Assembly (NCBI GenBank): GCA_964411125.1
Contig: CAYPJU010000009.1
Coordinates: 51,999-115,998 of the forward strand
DNA length: 64,000 nt
Direction: 5' to 3'
Origin: JBFIHF01 sp964411125
Lineage (GTDB): Bacteria; Myxococcota_A; Bradymonadia; Bradymonadales; Bradymonadaceae
Shown piece by piece: positions 45,156 through 54,522 of this stretch (the first letter of the stretch is position 1; each line of letters opens with the position of its first letter). A program made the position numbers and the translations under genes. The notes beneath the pieces were generated by a model that was given only the letters and a program-made list of their open reading frames with translations, was not told where the DNA came from and did no database searches.

Positions 45156-47390
45156 TCAAGCGTCGTCCGGGTCGCTCTCTTCGGCGATCGACTTTTCGTA
45201 CGCCAGCATCGCCTCCTCGACCAGCGCGTCCACCTCACCCGTATCGAACGGCGAGGGGTCCATGTCGAAGTTCGGCCGCTTGCCGACCGTTTCGGCCTCG
45301 TGCGCCTTGCCCGACTCTTTGCCACGCTGGCTCGACAGCCGGGAACTCTGCTTCCGCTCGACGCTCTCGCTCTCGGTCGGCTCGGCGAGGTCCCCGCCGG
45401 TCATCTCGAAGCTCTGTTTCCGACCGACCGTCTCCTCGGACTCCGACTCGTCCCTCGCCAGCTCGTAGCTCGCGCGACTACCCACCGTCGCCGGTTCCTT
45501 ACCCAACTGGTCCTCCGCCACTTCGTAGCTCGGTTTGCGGCCCACCGTCGCGACGTCCTCCTCGACCGGGGAGGAGCCTTCGTCCAGGCGAAGCTCAGCC
45601 GACGACTCGACCCCAGGGGCCGGCTCGACGACCGAACTCTGGCGCGTCACCCGCTCGCGTATCTCGTCGGACACCTCGATCTGCGGGTTGGAGCGCTTCA
45701 GAAGCTCCACCTTCTTCAGTCGGTCCACAATCCGCTCCACATCCTCCGGTCCCGCGTGCGCCTGCAGCCGTTCGCGCGCGGACTCCAGCGTCTCACCCGT
45801 CCGGAAGATGTCGAGGACCTCGCGCTCCGCGGGGGTCAATCGGTCGACGGACGCGGCACGCGTCGCGTCGAGCTGCAGCATCGTACGATCGGTCGCCTTG
45901 GAGTCGCCCGTGTCGATCGACGCTTCTCGCAGCAGCTCGAGCATCAGTTGGTCCACGTTGATTCGCAGCGAGTCCACGGGCCAGGGCTGGCCGTCGCCGT
46001 GGACGATCTCGAGGAACGCGAATTGTCCGCCCCGGGTCCCACATAGTCGTCGAAATATCTCGCGGGCCCGAACGACCTTCGCGCTCTGAAGCGTCGCGTC
46101 CGCGACGAGCCCTCGACGGGAAAGAATCATCTCGAGCGGCGCGTTCAGCCGCCCGTCGTCCAGATCCGTTCGGAGCTGTTCGAACGTCTTCGCGTCTACC
46201 GCTCCTCCCTGGTGCAGAATTTCGAGAAGCATGCCGTCGATGTTCCCCGACAACGCGTCGATGTCGTGCAGGTACATCCCTTCGACGTAAAAGACGAACG
46301 CCTCGTCCCCAATGGCCACCTCGAGCCGCCCCCGCAGCTTGCGGTCGCGGATGGTCCGGATCGTGTCCACGAACGTCAGGGCTGCGAAGTTGCCGGCGAA
46401 CCCCGCTGCCTGAGGGACCCGCTCCAGCTCTTTCGCCGCTCCACGGATCCCTTTGCCCACGGCGGCCACGAGGATCTTCTCGATCCGGTCTGCTCGGTCG
46501 TCCGTCCGCGGAGTCATCGCGATCCGATGCCACGACTCGGCGAGCATTCGGGCAACCCCCTTGATCTGGAAACCAATGTCACCAGCCTCGCCCGACTTGG
46601 GAACGATGTCCGCCGCGGGCTGCGACGAGTCGGACGACCGACCGTGCTCGGAGACATCCGACGTCTCGTCGGGGCTGAGCGCCATCGGCGTATCGGGCAT
46701 CGTCTGGTTGAACGTCGGACTACGCGCTTGACGGCTCACGCGAATCTCTTCGTCCTGGGACAGTGCGATTTCGTCGACCGAGACCCGGCGAGTCGAAACT
46801 TCGCCTACCACCGACCCGCCCAGCGAGAAGTTCAGTTCGTCCACCTCTTCGATGAACGAAGACTCGACGTCGAGCACCTCGAAGGCATCCTCGCTTCCGC
46901 CCGTGACCTCCGAAGGGCTCGCGAGTGACCCCGGGTTCAGACCGAGCCGACGTTCGAGCTCCTGCGCCTCGTCGTACGCCAGCTCGCGCGTGATCGGCTC
47001 GTCCCCCTTCATCAAGAGATTGGGCGGCGTCGCCCCGCCCTTGGAGTCCTCTTCCAGCAGCCCCAGCGCAAGCACGCACTGCGAAATGAACGTCGCCGGA
47101 GTGAACGGGCGGCCGAGCCAGTGCTGATCTTCGAACTCGTCGCGCGAGCCACGGACGCCGCAAAAGATGACGTGCCGATGATCGTCGAAGTAGCTCTGAG
47201 CACGCTCACGGGCGTTCGGCACACCGCTGTCGACGTCGACGACCAGCAGGTCGCTCAACGTCGACGGGGCCGGCTCGTCCCCCGAACAGAGAGTCGGCCG
47301 AATCCCCATCTGCGTGAGAATCTCGCCCATGAGCCGTCGCAGGGTCGCGTTGCCCTGGAGGATCTCTACGCTGCGAGAAGAGGCACCCAT
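45156..47390 (-). CDS. Receiver-like / PATAN (DUF4388) protein with phospho-motif-like repeat tail
   Basis: A 744-aa cytosolic protein. Residues 7-112 resemble a degenerate response-regulator receiver (LLVVDVD, Asp52; RPFTPATF where K-P is usual). A PATAN/DUF4388 domain lies at about 348-461 (GRLEVAIGDEAFVFYVEGMY). The C-terminal tail carries five related units near residues 614-624, 634-644, 653-663, 676-685 and 700-710, of type T-V-G-R-K-x-S-Y/F-E. It starts 10 bases after the HEAT lipoprotein stop. The PATAN domain is common in myxobacterial two-component and gliding-related proteins. Role as a phosphorylation scaffold is inferred. Confidence 0.85.
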   Translation of the reverse strand: MGASSRSVEILQGNATLRRLMGEILTQMGIRPTLCSGDEPAPSTLSDLLVVDVDSGVPNARERAQSYFDDHRHVIFCGVRGSRDEFEDQHWLGRPFTPATFISQCVLALGLLEEDSKGGATPPNLLMKGDEPITRELAYDEAQELERRLGLNPGSLASPSEVTGGSEDAFEVLDVESSFIEEVDELNFSLGGSVVGEVSTRRVSVDEIALSQDEEIRVSRQARSPTFNQTMPDTPMALSPDETSDVSEHGRSSDSSQPAADIVPKSGEAGDIGFQIKGVARMLAESWHRIAMTPRTDDRADRIEKILVAAVGKGIRGAAKELERVPQAAGFAGNFAALTFVDTIRTIRDRKLRGRLEVAIGDEAFVFYVEGMYLHDIDALSGNIDGMLLEILHQGGAVDAKTFEQLRTDLDDGRLNAPLEMILSRRGLVADATLQSAKVVRAREIFRRLCGTRGGQFAFLEIVHGDGQPWPVDSLRINVDQLMLELLREASIDTGDSKATDRTMLQLDATRAASVDRLTPAEREVLDIFRTGETLESARERLQAHAGPEDVERIVDRLKKVELLKRSNPQIEVSDEIRERVTRQSSVVEPAPGVESSAELRLDEGSSPVEEDVATVGRKPSYEVAEDQLGKEPATVGSRASYELARDESESEETVGRKQSFEMTGGDLAEPTESESVERKQSSRLSSQRGKESGKAHEAETVGKRPNFDMDPSPFDTGEVDALVEEAMLAYEKSIAEESDPDDA

Positions 47391-47400
47391 CGAGTCCGAG

Positions 47401-49137
47401 TCACTTGAGGTTGTTCTTGAGGTATGCCCGAAGAAGCTGCAGGCGATAGCGGTCGAGACGGTGCTCACCCCCCTTCCCTTCCTCGTCCTTCAAGACCTGA
47501 TCGATCTTGGCGATCGCTTCCTTGCTCGGGTTCCGATAAAGCCCGAACTCGATGATCTCGCGGGTGTCGATGAACTGGATGCCGAGGTTCTCCACCAGCG
47601 CCTTCGAAGCGACCTCCTGGGGCAGCCGGCCGAGCTCCCACGCCGCTTTCTCCCGAAGCTCGGGGCGGTTGTCGGCGAGCTTCTGAGCGTAGCACTTCGC
47701 CTGAGCACCGGCATCGCCGGCCGCCTTACACTCCGCGGCGAGACGTACGACCGGGAGGATAGTCCCCATCTTCGTGCCGAGCTCCGGGTATTTCTTCGAC
47801 GTCTTCTGCACCAGCGCGTCGAACGCCGCTACGTCGGAGCCGTCGCTGAGCATCGCGGCCGTCTGGAAGGTCATCCAGTTGAACTGGTAACGAACCTCCG
47901 CCTTCTGCGGATTGCCCGACTTCGCGAGCGCATCGGCCCGAACCTCGAGGTCGCTGATCACTCCGTTCTCGGCGATGTCGAGCAGGACCGGGACCGATTT
48001 GCGGCTGCCGAGACGATTGAGCGCAAACCCGGCGTCCTGACGGAGCTGCAGCTCGATGCTCCACTCGACGTTGATGTCGCTCCACTCTTCGTTCAGATAG
48101 TCCCCTTTCGCGACGTCCTCGAGCAGTGCGACGCTGCTCTCGTCGCCGATGTCGCCGAGGCCCATCATCACCTCGGAGGTCACCTGCGCCTCCTTCAGCC
48201 GCCACTGGTTCGCCTTCATCCCCTGGATCGACTTGGGGGCGGCCTTCGGCTGATCGATGTACGCCTTGAACGGCTCTATCGCCTCTTTCGCGCGCAGGCT
48301 GCCGAGCCGCTTCGCCGCGATGAGTTTCGGCGAGTTCGGCGGGAACGACGCGTTCTCACCCGTGTCGTACTTCATCATCAGCTTCTGCACGTCCTCGCGC
48401 TCGCCTTTGAAGACAGCGAGGAGGTGCGGAACGATCGGCTGACCGATCTGCTGGATCGCGAGGCCGCACTCGAGGTCGAGCGACTGGCCCTTCATGTTTC
48501 CGTAGAAAACGGCGAGCGACAGCTGATGCAGCGCGTCGTCGGTGATCGCCGACGGGTTCTGCTGCGCCAGATTCCCGAGCACCTCGCACGTGTAAGCGTG
48601 CAGCTGAATCGGGTTCGAGTCGACGTCGAGCTTCAAGATCTCGACGAGCGCCGGCACCATCTCCGGCGTCGGAATGTGCGAGAACGCCTGAATGATCCCG
48701 AGCTTCACGTCGTTCTTGTCGGTCTTCGCCAGAATCTCGAGCATCTTCGGGACTGCGTCGGTGACGCCCGCGTCACCGAGCGCCTCGGCCGAAGCTCCGG
48801 CGTACCCCGTCTCGTTGGTCTCGAGCTCGGCCAGGTACGCGTCCTTCGCCTCCACCGTCCGGAACTGAAGCAACAGTTCCATCGCGTCACGCTGGTTGGG
48901 GCCTTTCCCCTTGTAGACCTCGACGAGCGCGGGCACGGTCGCCTTCTGCTGGTCTTCGGGAAGCTCGGGGACCATCCCGATCGCCTGCCGCTGCACGGCG
49001 GGGTCGCTCTCCGCGATCTTCTTCGACACGTACTCTGGATTACTCCAGTCTGGGCTTTCGCAGCCCGTGCCGAGGGTTACCGTTGTCGCGGCGATGATGC
49101 CCGCGGTGATCCATGCGTCTCGTCTGCGCCTTGCCAT
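47401..49137 (-). CDS. HEAT-repeat lipoprotein
   Basis: A 578-aa lipoprotein with lipobox LGTGC (Cys26) after a very basic start (MARRRRDAW); an AGGAGAG site precedes the ATG at 49137. The mature part is a helical HEAT/ARM-type solenoid with many repeated units (AVQRQAIGMVPELPEDQ; VPALVEILKLDVDSN; KSVPVLLDIAENGV). Such repeats bind proteins or peptides. It heads the pair with the PATAN protein and lies 44 bases after the HPRT stop. No enzymatic motif is visible. Confidence 0.85.
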   Translation of the reverse strand: MARRRRDAWITAGIIAATTVTLGTGCESPDWSNPEYVSKKIAESDPAVQRQAIGMVPELPEDQQKATVPALVEVYKGKGPNQRDAMELLLQFRTVEAKDAYLAELETNETGYAGASAEALGDAGVTDAVPKMLEILAKTDKNDVKLGIIQAFSHIPTPEMVPALVEILKLDVDSNPIQLHAYTCEVLGNLAQQNPSAITDDALHQLSLAVFYGNMKGQSLDLECGLAIQQIGQPIVPHLLAVFKGEREDVQKLMMKYDTGENASFPPNSPKLIAAKRLGSLRAKEAIEPFKAYIDQPKAAPKSIQGMKANQWRLKEAQVTSEVMMGLGDIGDESSVALLEDVAKGDYLNEEWSDINVEWSIELQLRQDAGFALNRLGSRKSVPVLLDIAENGVISDLEVRADALAKSGNPQKAEVRYQFNWMTFQTAAMLSDGSDVAAFDALVQKTSKKYPELGTKMGTILPVVRLAAECKAAGDAGAQAKCYAQKLADNRPELREKAAWELGRLPQEVASKALVENLGIQFIDTREIIEFGLYRNPSKEAIAKIDQVLKDEEGKGGEHRLDRYRLQLLRAYLKNNLK

Positions 49138-49181
49138 GCAACTCTCCTGTCGCTCGTCGGCGAACGACCCACACGGTCCGG

Positions 49182-49736
49182 TCAAACCCGGACGACACCG
49201 ATGTAGGGAACGTTCCTGAATCTTTCTGCGTAATCTAGGCCGTAGCCGATTACGAACTCGTTGGGAATCGTGAATCCCACATACTTCATCTCGACTTCGT
49301 TCTCCGTGTTGTCCGGTTTCGAGAGCAGAGTGCAGATCTCGATGCTCGCCGGACGGCGTGTTCTAAGGTTGTCGAGCAGGTACTTCATCGTCAGCCCGGT
49401 ATCGATGATGTCCTCCACGATCAGGACGTGTTTCCCCTCGATCGGCAACGAAAGATCCTGCGTCACCCGGACGACCCCGCTCGACTTGGTCGACGTTCCG
49501 TACGAAGAGAGCCCGAGGAAATCGACCGAAAGGTCGTCCCGCGGGATCGCGCGCACCAGGTCCGCCAGAAACATGAAGCTTCCCTTGAGGACCGCGATCA
49601 CGTGGATCGGTCGACCGTCGTAGTCCGCCTCGATTTGCGCGCCGAGCTCGCGGATGCGCTCCTGAAGATCTTCCTCCGAGATGAGAACGGAGAGGTTTTC
49701 GCGATCGTCGATGATGAGGTCGTCTTTACTGCTCAC
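49182..49736 (-). CDS. hpt: Hypoxanthine phosphoribosyltransferase
   Basis: A 184-aa type-I phosphoribosyltransferase. The PRPP motif VLIVEDIIDTGLTM is at 104-117 with the characteristic EDIIDTG, and the family stretches VLKGSFMFLADLVR and FVIGYGLDYAERFRN are present. It salvages hypoxanthine and guanine to IMP and GMP. The GTG at 49736 has a GAGGAGC site and overlaps the thymidine kinase stop (GTGA). Coupling of purine and pyrimidine salvage enzymes fits with the deoxynucleoside kinase and nucleotidase elsewhere in the window. Confidence 0.94.
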   Translation of the reverse strand: MSSKDDLIIDDRENLSVLISEEDLQERIRELGAQIEADYDGRPIHVIAVLKGSFMFLADLVRAIPRDDLSVDFLGLSSYGTSTKSSGVVRVTQDLSLPIEGKHVLIVEDIIDTGLTMKYLLDNLRTRRPASIEICTLLSKPDNTENEVEMKYVGFTIPNEFVIGYGLDYAERFRNVPYIGVVRV

Positions 49737-50302
49737 GTTCGCTCCTCGGAGTTGAAGAAACAGCGTCGGCACCGTGCCTCGTACTGTTCTGTCGCGCCCA
49801 CCAACACCTGCTGCGGGTCGGTGGCGAGTCGAAAGCTGTGCCCGGCGGGGTTGCCGCACTTCACACAGATCGACATCAGTTTGGTGATGTATTCTGCCAC
49901 GCAGAGCAGATGGGGCATCGGCCCGAACGGCTCGCCGCGGTAGTCCTGGTCGAGCCCCGCGACGACGACGCGACGGCCGCCATTGGCGAGCTCCTGGCAG
50001 AGGTCGGTGACCTCCGGTCCGAAGAACTGCACCTCGTCAATCCCGACGACGTCGACCTGAGCCTCCAGGTTCGCCCGTATCTCGGCGACGTCGCGGGCCG
50101 CACAGCTCGGCAAGGAGTCCTTGTTGTGGCTGACGATCGCCTCGGCGTCGTAGCGGTCGTCGATGACTGGCTTGAAGACCTGAACGCGCTGGCGAGCGTA
50201 CTGGGCGCGGCGGAGCCGTCGGATGAGCTCCTCGGTCTTGCCGGAGAACATCGGGCCGCAGACGACCTCGATCCACCCGACTCCTCGCGGTTGCATGATC
50301 AT
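49733..50302 (-). CDS. tdk: Thymidine kinase
   Basis: A 189-aa thymidine kinase (type II). The P-loop CGPMFSGKT is at 15-23, the DEVQFF motif follows VVGID, and the zinc site is formed by CVKCGN and CRRC with the C-terminal fold. It phosphorylates thymidine to dTMP. The ATG at 50302 follows a GGAATTTTC site; a second ATG at 50296 is possible. It heads the minus-strand run and is divergent from the AMIN-like gene. Confidence 0.94.
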   Translation of the reverse strand: MIMQPRGVGWIEVVCGPMFSGKTEELIRRLRRAQYARQRVQVFKPVIDDRYDAEAIVSHNKDSLPSCAARDVAEIRANLEAQVDVVGIDEVQFFGPEVTDLCQELANGGRRVVVAGLDQDYRGEPFGPMPHLLCVAEYITKLMSICVKCGNPAGHSFRLATDPQQVLVGATEQYEARCRRCFFNSEERT

Positions 50303-50453
50303 GAAAATTCCAGCGCCGTACCTTCGCGACTCTTGTACCGAGGCCACCGCGATCACGCAACCGGTGGCGCGAGTTCCACTCTCGGATCGAGCCAGACGCG
50401 CGCTGCTTCGTTCCAATCGCGCGCCGACGCGCCGAAAACACCCGGCGATAAAC

Positions 50454-50483
50454 TTGCCCCGCTCGCCGTTTCGGTGATATTTT
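50454..50483 (+). promoter_or_regulatory. Possible promoter for the AMIN-like gene
   Basis: TTGCCC (50454-50459) and a TATTTT-like box (50478-50483, spacer 18) precede the ATG at 50520 by about 37 bases. The boxes are weak, so the call is tentative. Confidence 0.35.
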
Positions 50484-50519
50484 CGCTGCGTTCTCACACG
50501 ACCCAACCGGGACTTTTCT

Positions 50520-51293
50520 ATGCGTACTTCGGGTGGACTCACGATCGCCTTCGCTTTGTCGTCGCTGATGCTGGTCAGCTCCGTCGCTTCTGCACAGGTC
50601 ATCCGTACCTACGGAGACAAGGCCGAGGCGCAGTACGGCACGCCGCAGAGCACGGCTCCGTCGACCACCGTCAACGCTGCCCAGGGACAGGTCGCGCCCG
50701 TCCAGACCGCCGCGCCCCCCGCAACTGCCGATGGCCAGCAGGCCGCGACGGGTGGCGAAGGCGCCGAAGGGCAGCAGGAGGTCGAACCCTCCTACGTCAC
50801 CGTCTTCAACCCCGGCGGCGCGCAGGCACCCCTCCCCGTAGATCTCACCCCCGAGAAGATGTACAGCGGCATCATCCCCGGGACCCGCGACGAGGTCTCG
50901 CATCTCAACGACGCGATCGAGAAGGGCCAGGACCGTAGCAACAAGAACCGCCTCACCTGGGTCGGATTCCACGCACGCGACGACGTCACGAGGGTCTTCT
51001 TCCAGACAGCGCGCGAAGCCGACTACGACCTCGGTGAAGAAAACGGCGCCGTCACGATCACCTTCAACAACACGGTCGTCTCCGCCTACAACTTCCGGCG
51101 CTTCGTCGACAGCTCCTTCTTCGACCGCAACGTCACGCGCGTCGAGGTGAACCGAGTCGACAAGAATACCGTCAAGGCGACCATCATGCTCCGCCAGTAC
51201 GAGCGACCCGACATCGACCGCAACGGCAAATACCTCTACGTCGACTTCTCCGGGCAGAAGATGGCCGCCCAGAACGACGCTGCGAACCAGTAG
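50520..51293 (+). CDS. Exported AMIN-like domain protein
   Basis: A 257-aa secreted protein with signal peptide cleaved after residue 25 (SSVASA|Q). A Gln/Ala/Thr-rich linker (about 26-90) is followed by a beta-rich domain (about 140-250) resembling AMIN domains: LTWVGFHARDDVTRVFFQTA, NGAVTITFNNTVVSAYNF, DRNGKYLYVDF. AMIN domains bind peptidoglycan or pili-associated structures. It is upstream of a probable outer-membrane barrel gene by 33 bases, so a shared envelope role is likely. AMIN assignment is by pattern, not by search. Confidence 0.72.
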   Translation: MRTSGGLTIAFALSSLMLVSSVASAQVIRTYGDKAEAQYGTPQSTAPSTTVNAAQGQVAPVQTAAPPATADGQQAATGGEGAEGQQEVEPSYVTVFNPGGAQAPLPVDLTPEKMYSGIIPGTRDEVSHLNDAIEKGQDRSNKNRLTWVGFHARDDVTRVFFQTAREADYDLGEENGAVTITFNNTVVSAYNFRRFVDSSFFDRNVTRVEVNRVDKNTVKATIMLRQYERPDIDRNGKYLYVDFSGQKMAAQNDAANQ

Positions 51294-51326
51294 TCTCGAC
51301 ACACGTTCCTCGGCCGAGGCTTCCCC

Positions 51327-53330
51327 ATGAAGCGCACTGACCTCTCCCGGTGGTGCGCTTTTTTCGTGCTCTGCGCGGGAAGCGCCAGCGCTTACGCAGA
51401 CCCTCTACCGCTGCCATCCCCCGACGAAACCGACCGCCTTCGAAGCCGGCTCGATTGGTCGCCTCAGGGATTCACCGCCGACCGGTGCACCATCGAGGGC
51501 GGCCGGCTCGCGTGTGAGGGGGTCCGGCGAGGCTCCGACTGCGCCGCTTCATGGAGCGAAGGGGTCGCGACCGAACTCTATCTCGAGCTCGATGCTTCAC
51601 GCTGGTGGGTCGAAGAGGCCGTCCGCACCGACATCGGGTGGGTGCTGCGCGGGGTCGTGCGGCAGGCGGACGGAGCGGACGAGATCGAAACGACCCAATG
51701 GGCCGGTGCAGTCATCGGCGACCAGGAAATGACCCTCCAGGAGGGAAGCTGGGGCACGGCTCCCGCCGCGAGCGGGGACTGTCCCGCGACACCGCGGGTG
51801 GATTTGCCGGTGGCCACGGTCGGGAACGCACGGTGGGGGCAGCAGGGGTGGACCTTCGAGGACGTTCGGGTTCCGCCATGGCCCATTGGGCCTGTCCAGC
51901 GACAGGCGCGCGGCTTTCTCCCGCCGACGGTGCGAGCCGCCAACGGTGTGGTGGGCGGCCATCTCGACTACTGGCTCGCCCCATTCGCGGCATTGACGGT
52001 TCTCGGAGATTCGGACGGGCACGTCGGCGTCGGCATCGGCGTGGTGTCGGGCGACGCCCGCCGCACCCGTCGACTGGACGGTCTTCTGCAGTACGACGTC
52101 GTCCAGCGCCGGCTCGAACCTGCGGCGCTCGGTGACCTGGGCGTCGGACGACGGCTGCACCTGAGGGCACACCTCGAACATCCTGCCGACGACACCGCGT
52201 GGCGGCTACGGCGAAACGAACTCGGCGGCCTCTACCGGGACTGGCGTGTGACCGACGTCGGGGTGTCGCTCGGCGGACGTGGACACTCCCTCTACGGCCG
52301 CTTCTCGGCCCTCACCGATCCATCCGAGATCGAGACGCAGCTCGCCGCGGACCTCGGTTTCGCTTCGGACTTCGACGCCTCGTTCAGCCGCTGGAGCGTC
52401 GACCTCGACCACTCGACGCGCCGCCTGGTCGATTCGATCCACTCGTCGACCGCGGCGGTGGAAGCTGCGATCCCGTTCGGCCGCCCCGAGGCGTTCTGGG
52501 TGACGCCCTCCGCCGCCGTCGTCGGCAACTTCGGCACCGTCACCGCCGCCCGAGGTTTCGACGCCTCCACCACCTTCTCGATCCTCGGCCGCGCCGAAGC
52601 GGGGCTCGCCTTCGACGGCCGATTCGAGACCGCGCGGCACTACGTGTCGCCTCGCCTCTATGCCGGCGCCGAGCTCTTCGGTCTGCAGCAGCGGACCCCC
52701 GAAGAAGGAGCGCCACCGTTCCCGTACCAACGACCCGACCGTTGGCGCTACGTCGACCTCGTGCTCGACCAGAACATCCGCGAGGGCGACTGGAGCCTGG
52801 CGTTCCCCGTCGGCGTTTACACCGACACTCTCGGCGATGCCGCGATCGAAGACATCATTGCGGACCCCCGACCGCACGCCACGCTCGAGGGACGCTGGCA
52901 GAATACGTCGCTTCGCGCCCTCGCCGCCTGCGACTTCGGCTGCGCGGGGGTCGGCTTCGACGCCCAGTTGATGATGGCGCTCAGCACCTTCGACGTCTGG
53001 TACGGCGTCTCCGATCTGGACGAAGCCGCCGCGCGGCTCGTCCGAGCGCCGCAGCTTCTGTCACGTGCCGGGACCGCGGTGCGGCTCGTTCAACCGGCTT
53101 CTGCAGACCTCGACGCGATCGTGCACTACGGCGGCATTGGATTTTCAGGGAGCCATTGGAACGGTTCCGCCTCGGCCCGCTGGAGCGACGCCGAGCCCGA
53201 ACGAGGCTTCGATGGAACGTTCGGCTACCACTGGCCGTTGCTCGGCTGGGGGTTGGGAGCATCGGGCGGCTGGCGCCTGGACGGCGAGTGGAACGTCATC
53301 GCGGGGCTGTCACTCAACCCGGCTCGCTAG
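51327..53330 (+). CDS. Probable outer-membrane beta-barrel protein
   Basis: A 667-aa protein with signal peptide (MKRTDLSRWCAFFVLCAGSASAYA, cleaved near residue 24). Residues 25-200 form a small Cys-containing domain (DRCTIEGGRLACEGV). The rest is rich in aromatic and alternating polar/apolar strands (FDASFSRWSVDLDHSTRRLV; YVDLVLDQNIREGDWSLAF), and the end, WNVIAGLSLNPAR, carries aromatic residues but lacks a terminal Phe. Such composition fits an outer-membrane barrel. It follows the AMIN-like gene. Its last strand is copied just beyond the stop. Confidence 0.65.
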   Translation: MKRTDLSRWCAFFVLCAGSASAYADPLPLPSPDETDRLRSRLDWSPQGFTADRCTIEGGRLACEGVRRGSDCAASWSEGVATELYLELDASRWWVEEAVRTDIGWVLRGVVRQADGADEIETTQWAGAVIGDQEMTLQEGSWGTAPAASGDCPATPRVDLPVATVGNARWGQQGWTFEDVRVPPWPIGPVQRQARGFLPPTVRAANGVVGGHLDYWLAPFAALTVLGDSDGHVGVGIGVVSGDARRTRRLDGLLQYDVVQRRLEPAALGDLGVGRRLHLRAHLEHPADDTAWRLRRNELGGLYRDWRVTDVGVSLGGRGHSLYGRFSALTDPSEIETQLAADLGFASDFDASFSRWSVDLDHSTRRLVDSIHSSTAAVEAAIPFGRPEAFWVTPSAAVVGNFGTVTAARGFDASTTFSILGRAEAGLAFDGRFETARHYVSPRLYAGAELFGLQQRTPEEGAPPFPYQRPDRWRYVDLVLDQNIREGDWSLAFPVGVYTDTLGDAAIEDIIADPRPHATLEGRWQNTSLRALAACDFGCAGVGFDAQLMMALSTFDVWYGVSDLDEAAARLVRAPQLLSRAGTAVRLVQPASADLDAIVHYGGIGFSGSHWNGSASARWSDAEPERGFDGTFGYHWPLLGWGLGASGGWRLDGEWNVIAGLSLNPAR

Positions 53331-53402
53331 CCTCGTCAGGCGCCGAAGATCGACGGCGAGTGGTACGTCGTCGCCGGGCTCCCGCTCAACGCGGCGCGGT
53401 GA
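53280..53402 (+). repeat. In-frame duplicated 3' end of the barrel gene
   Basis: Bases 53280-53327 encode DGEWNVIAGLSLNPAR before the TAG stop. Bases 53352-53399 encode DGEWYVVAGLPLNAAR before TGA at 53400-53402, exactly 72 bases later, in the same frame. About 39 of 48 bases agree. The second copy overlaps the 3' end of tgt. Confidence 0.85.
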
Positions 53403-54522
53403 CGTCGCGCGTCGAGTAGAAGTCGCGGCGGAACGCGGCGAAACGGCCTTCCAGAATGGCGCTACGCGCGTCGCCTACGAGCTTCAAGTAATACGTGAGG
53501 TTGTGGATCGTGCAGAGCCGCGCGGCGAGGATCTCGCGCGACTTGTAGAGGTGTCGGACGTAGGCCTGCGTGTAGTTTTGGCAGGTGTAGCAGTCGCAGG
53601 CAGGATCGATGGGGTCCATCGACATCGCCGACGTCGCGTTGCGGACGTTGAGGACGCCGTACGACGTGAAGCACTGGGCGTTGCGGGCATTCCGGGTCGG
53701 CAGGACGCAGTCGAACATGTCGACCCCGCGCGCGATGCACTCGACGAGGTCCTCGGGCGTCCCGACGCCCATCAGGTACTTTGGCTTGTCGTCCGGCATC
53801 AGCGGCGTCGAGACTTCGACCGTGTCGTAGAGCGCCTGCGACTCCTCACCGACCGACAGCCCGCCGATCGCGAACCCGTCGAACGGTTCGGGGACTAGCT
53901 CTTCGGCGTGCATCTTTCGCCAGTCTTCGCGCACACCGCCCTGCAAAATCCCGAAGAGCGCGCAGTCGGGGCGTGTGCGAGCGGCGAGGCAGCGCTTCTC
54001 CCACCGGGTCGTTCGCGCCATGCTCTCGAGCATGTAGCGTTCGGGGGCGTCGTGCGGCGGGCACTCGTCGAACGCCATCATGATGTCGCTGCCGAGTGTC
54101 TCCTGGATCTGGACGACGCGCTCGGGGGTGAACATGTGGCGCGAGCCGTCGACGTGGTCCTGAAACTCGACGCCGTCTTCCTTGATCTTGCGCAGGTCCT
54201 CGAGGCTGAACACCTGATACCCGCCCGAATCGGTCAGGATCGGTCGGTCCCAGTGCATCATCTGGTGGAGACCGCCATGCATCTCGATGATCTCGAGCCC
54301 GGGACGCAGATAGAGGTGGTACGTGTTGCCGAGGATGATCTGCGCGCCGACCATCCCGGTGAGCTCTTCGGGGGTCATCGCCTTCACCGTCCCTTTGGTC
54401 CCGACCGGCATGAAGATCGGCGTCTCGACCACGCCGTTTCGGAGTTCCAACCGCCCTGCCCGGGCCGCGCCGTCGTTCGCCTCGACGGTCCACTGGAAAG
54501 TCTCGCAACGTTCGACCGTCAT
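53386..54522 (-). CDS. tgt: tRNA-guanine transglycosylase
   Basis: A 378-aa queuine/preQ1 transglycosylase. It has DSGGYQVFSL (active-site Asp), QGGVREDWR, FAIGGLSVGE, LPTRNARNAQ, and the zinc-binding CDCYTCQNY with a C-terminal CTIHN. It swaps guanine-34 for preQ1 in GUN anticodon tRNAs. The start overlaps the queA stop as ATGA, so the two queuosine genes are coupled. The final codons overlap the duplicated segment of the barrel gene on the other strand. Confidence 0.96.
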   Translation of the reverse strand: MTVERCETFQWTVEANDGAARAGRLELRNGVVETPIFMPVGTKGTVKAMTPEELTGMVGAQIILGNTYHLYLRPGLEIIEMHGGLHQMMHWDRPILTDSGGYQVFSLEDLRKIKEDGVEFQDHVDGSRHMFTPERVVQIQETLGSDIMMAFDECPPHDAPERYMLESMARTTRWEKRCLAARTRPDCALFGILQGGVREDWRKMHAEELVPEPFDGFAIGGLSVGEESQALYDTVEVSTPLMPDDKPKYLMGVGTPEDLVECIARGVDMFDCVLPTRNARNAQCFTSYGVLNVRNATSAMSMDPIDPACDCYTCQNYTQAYVRHLYKSREILAARLCTIHNLTYYLKLVGDARSAILEGRFAAFRRDFYSTRDVTAPR

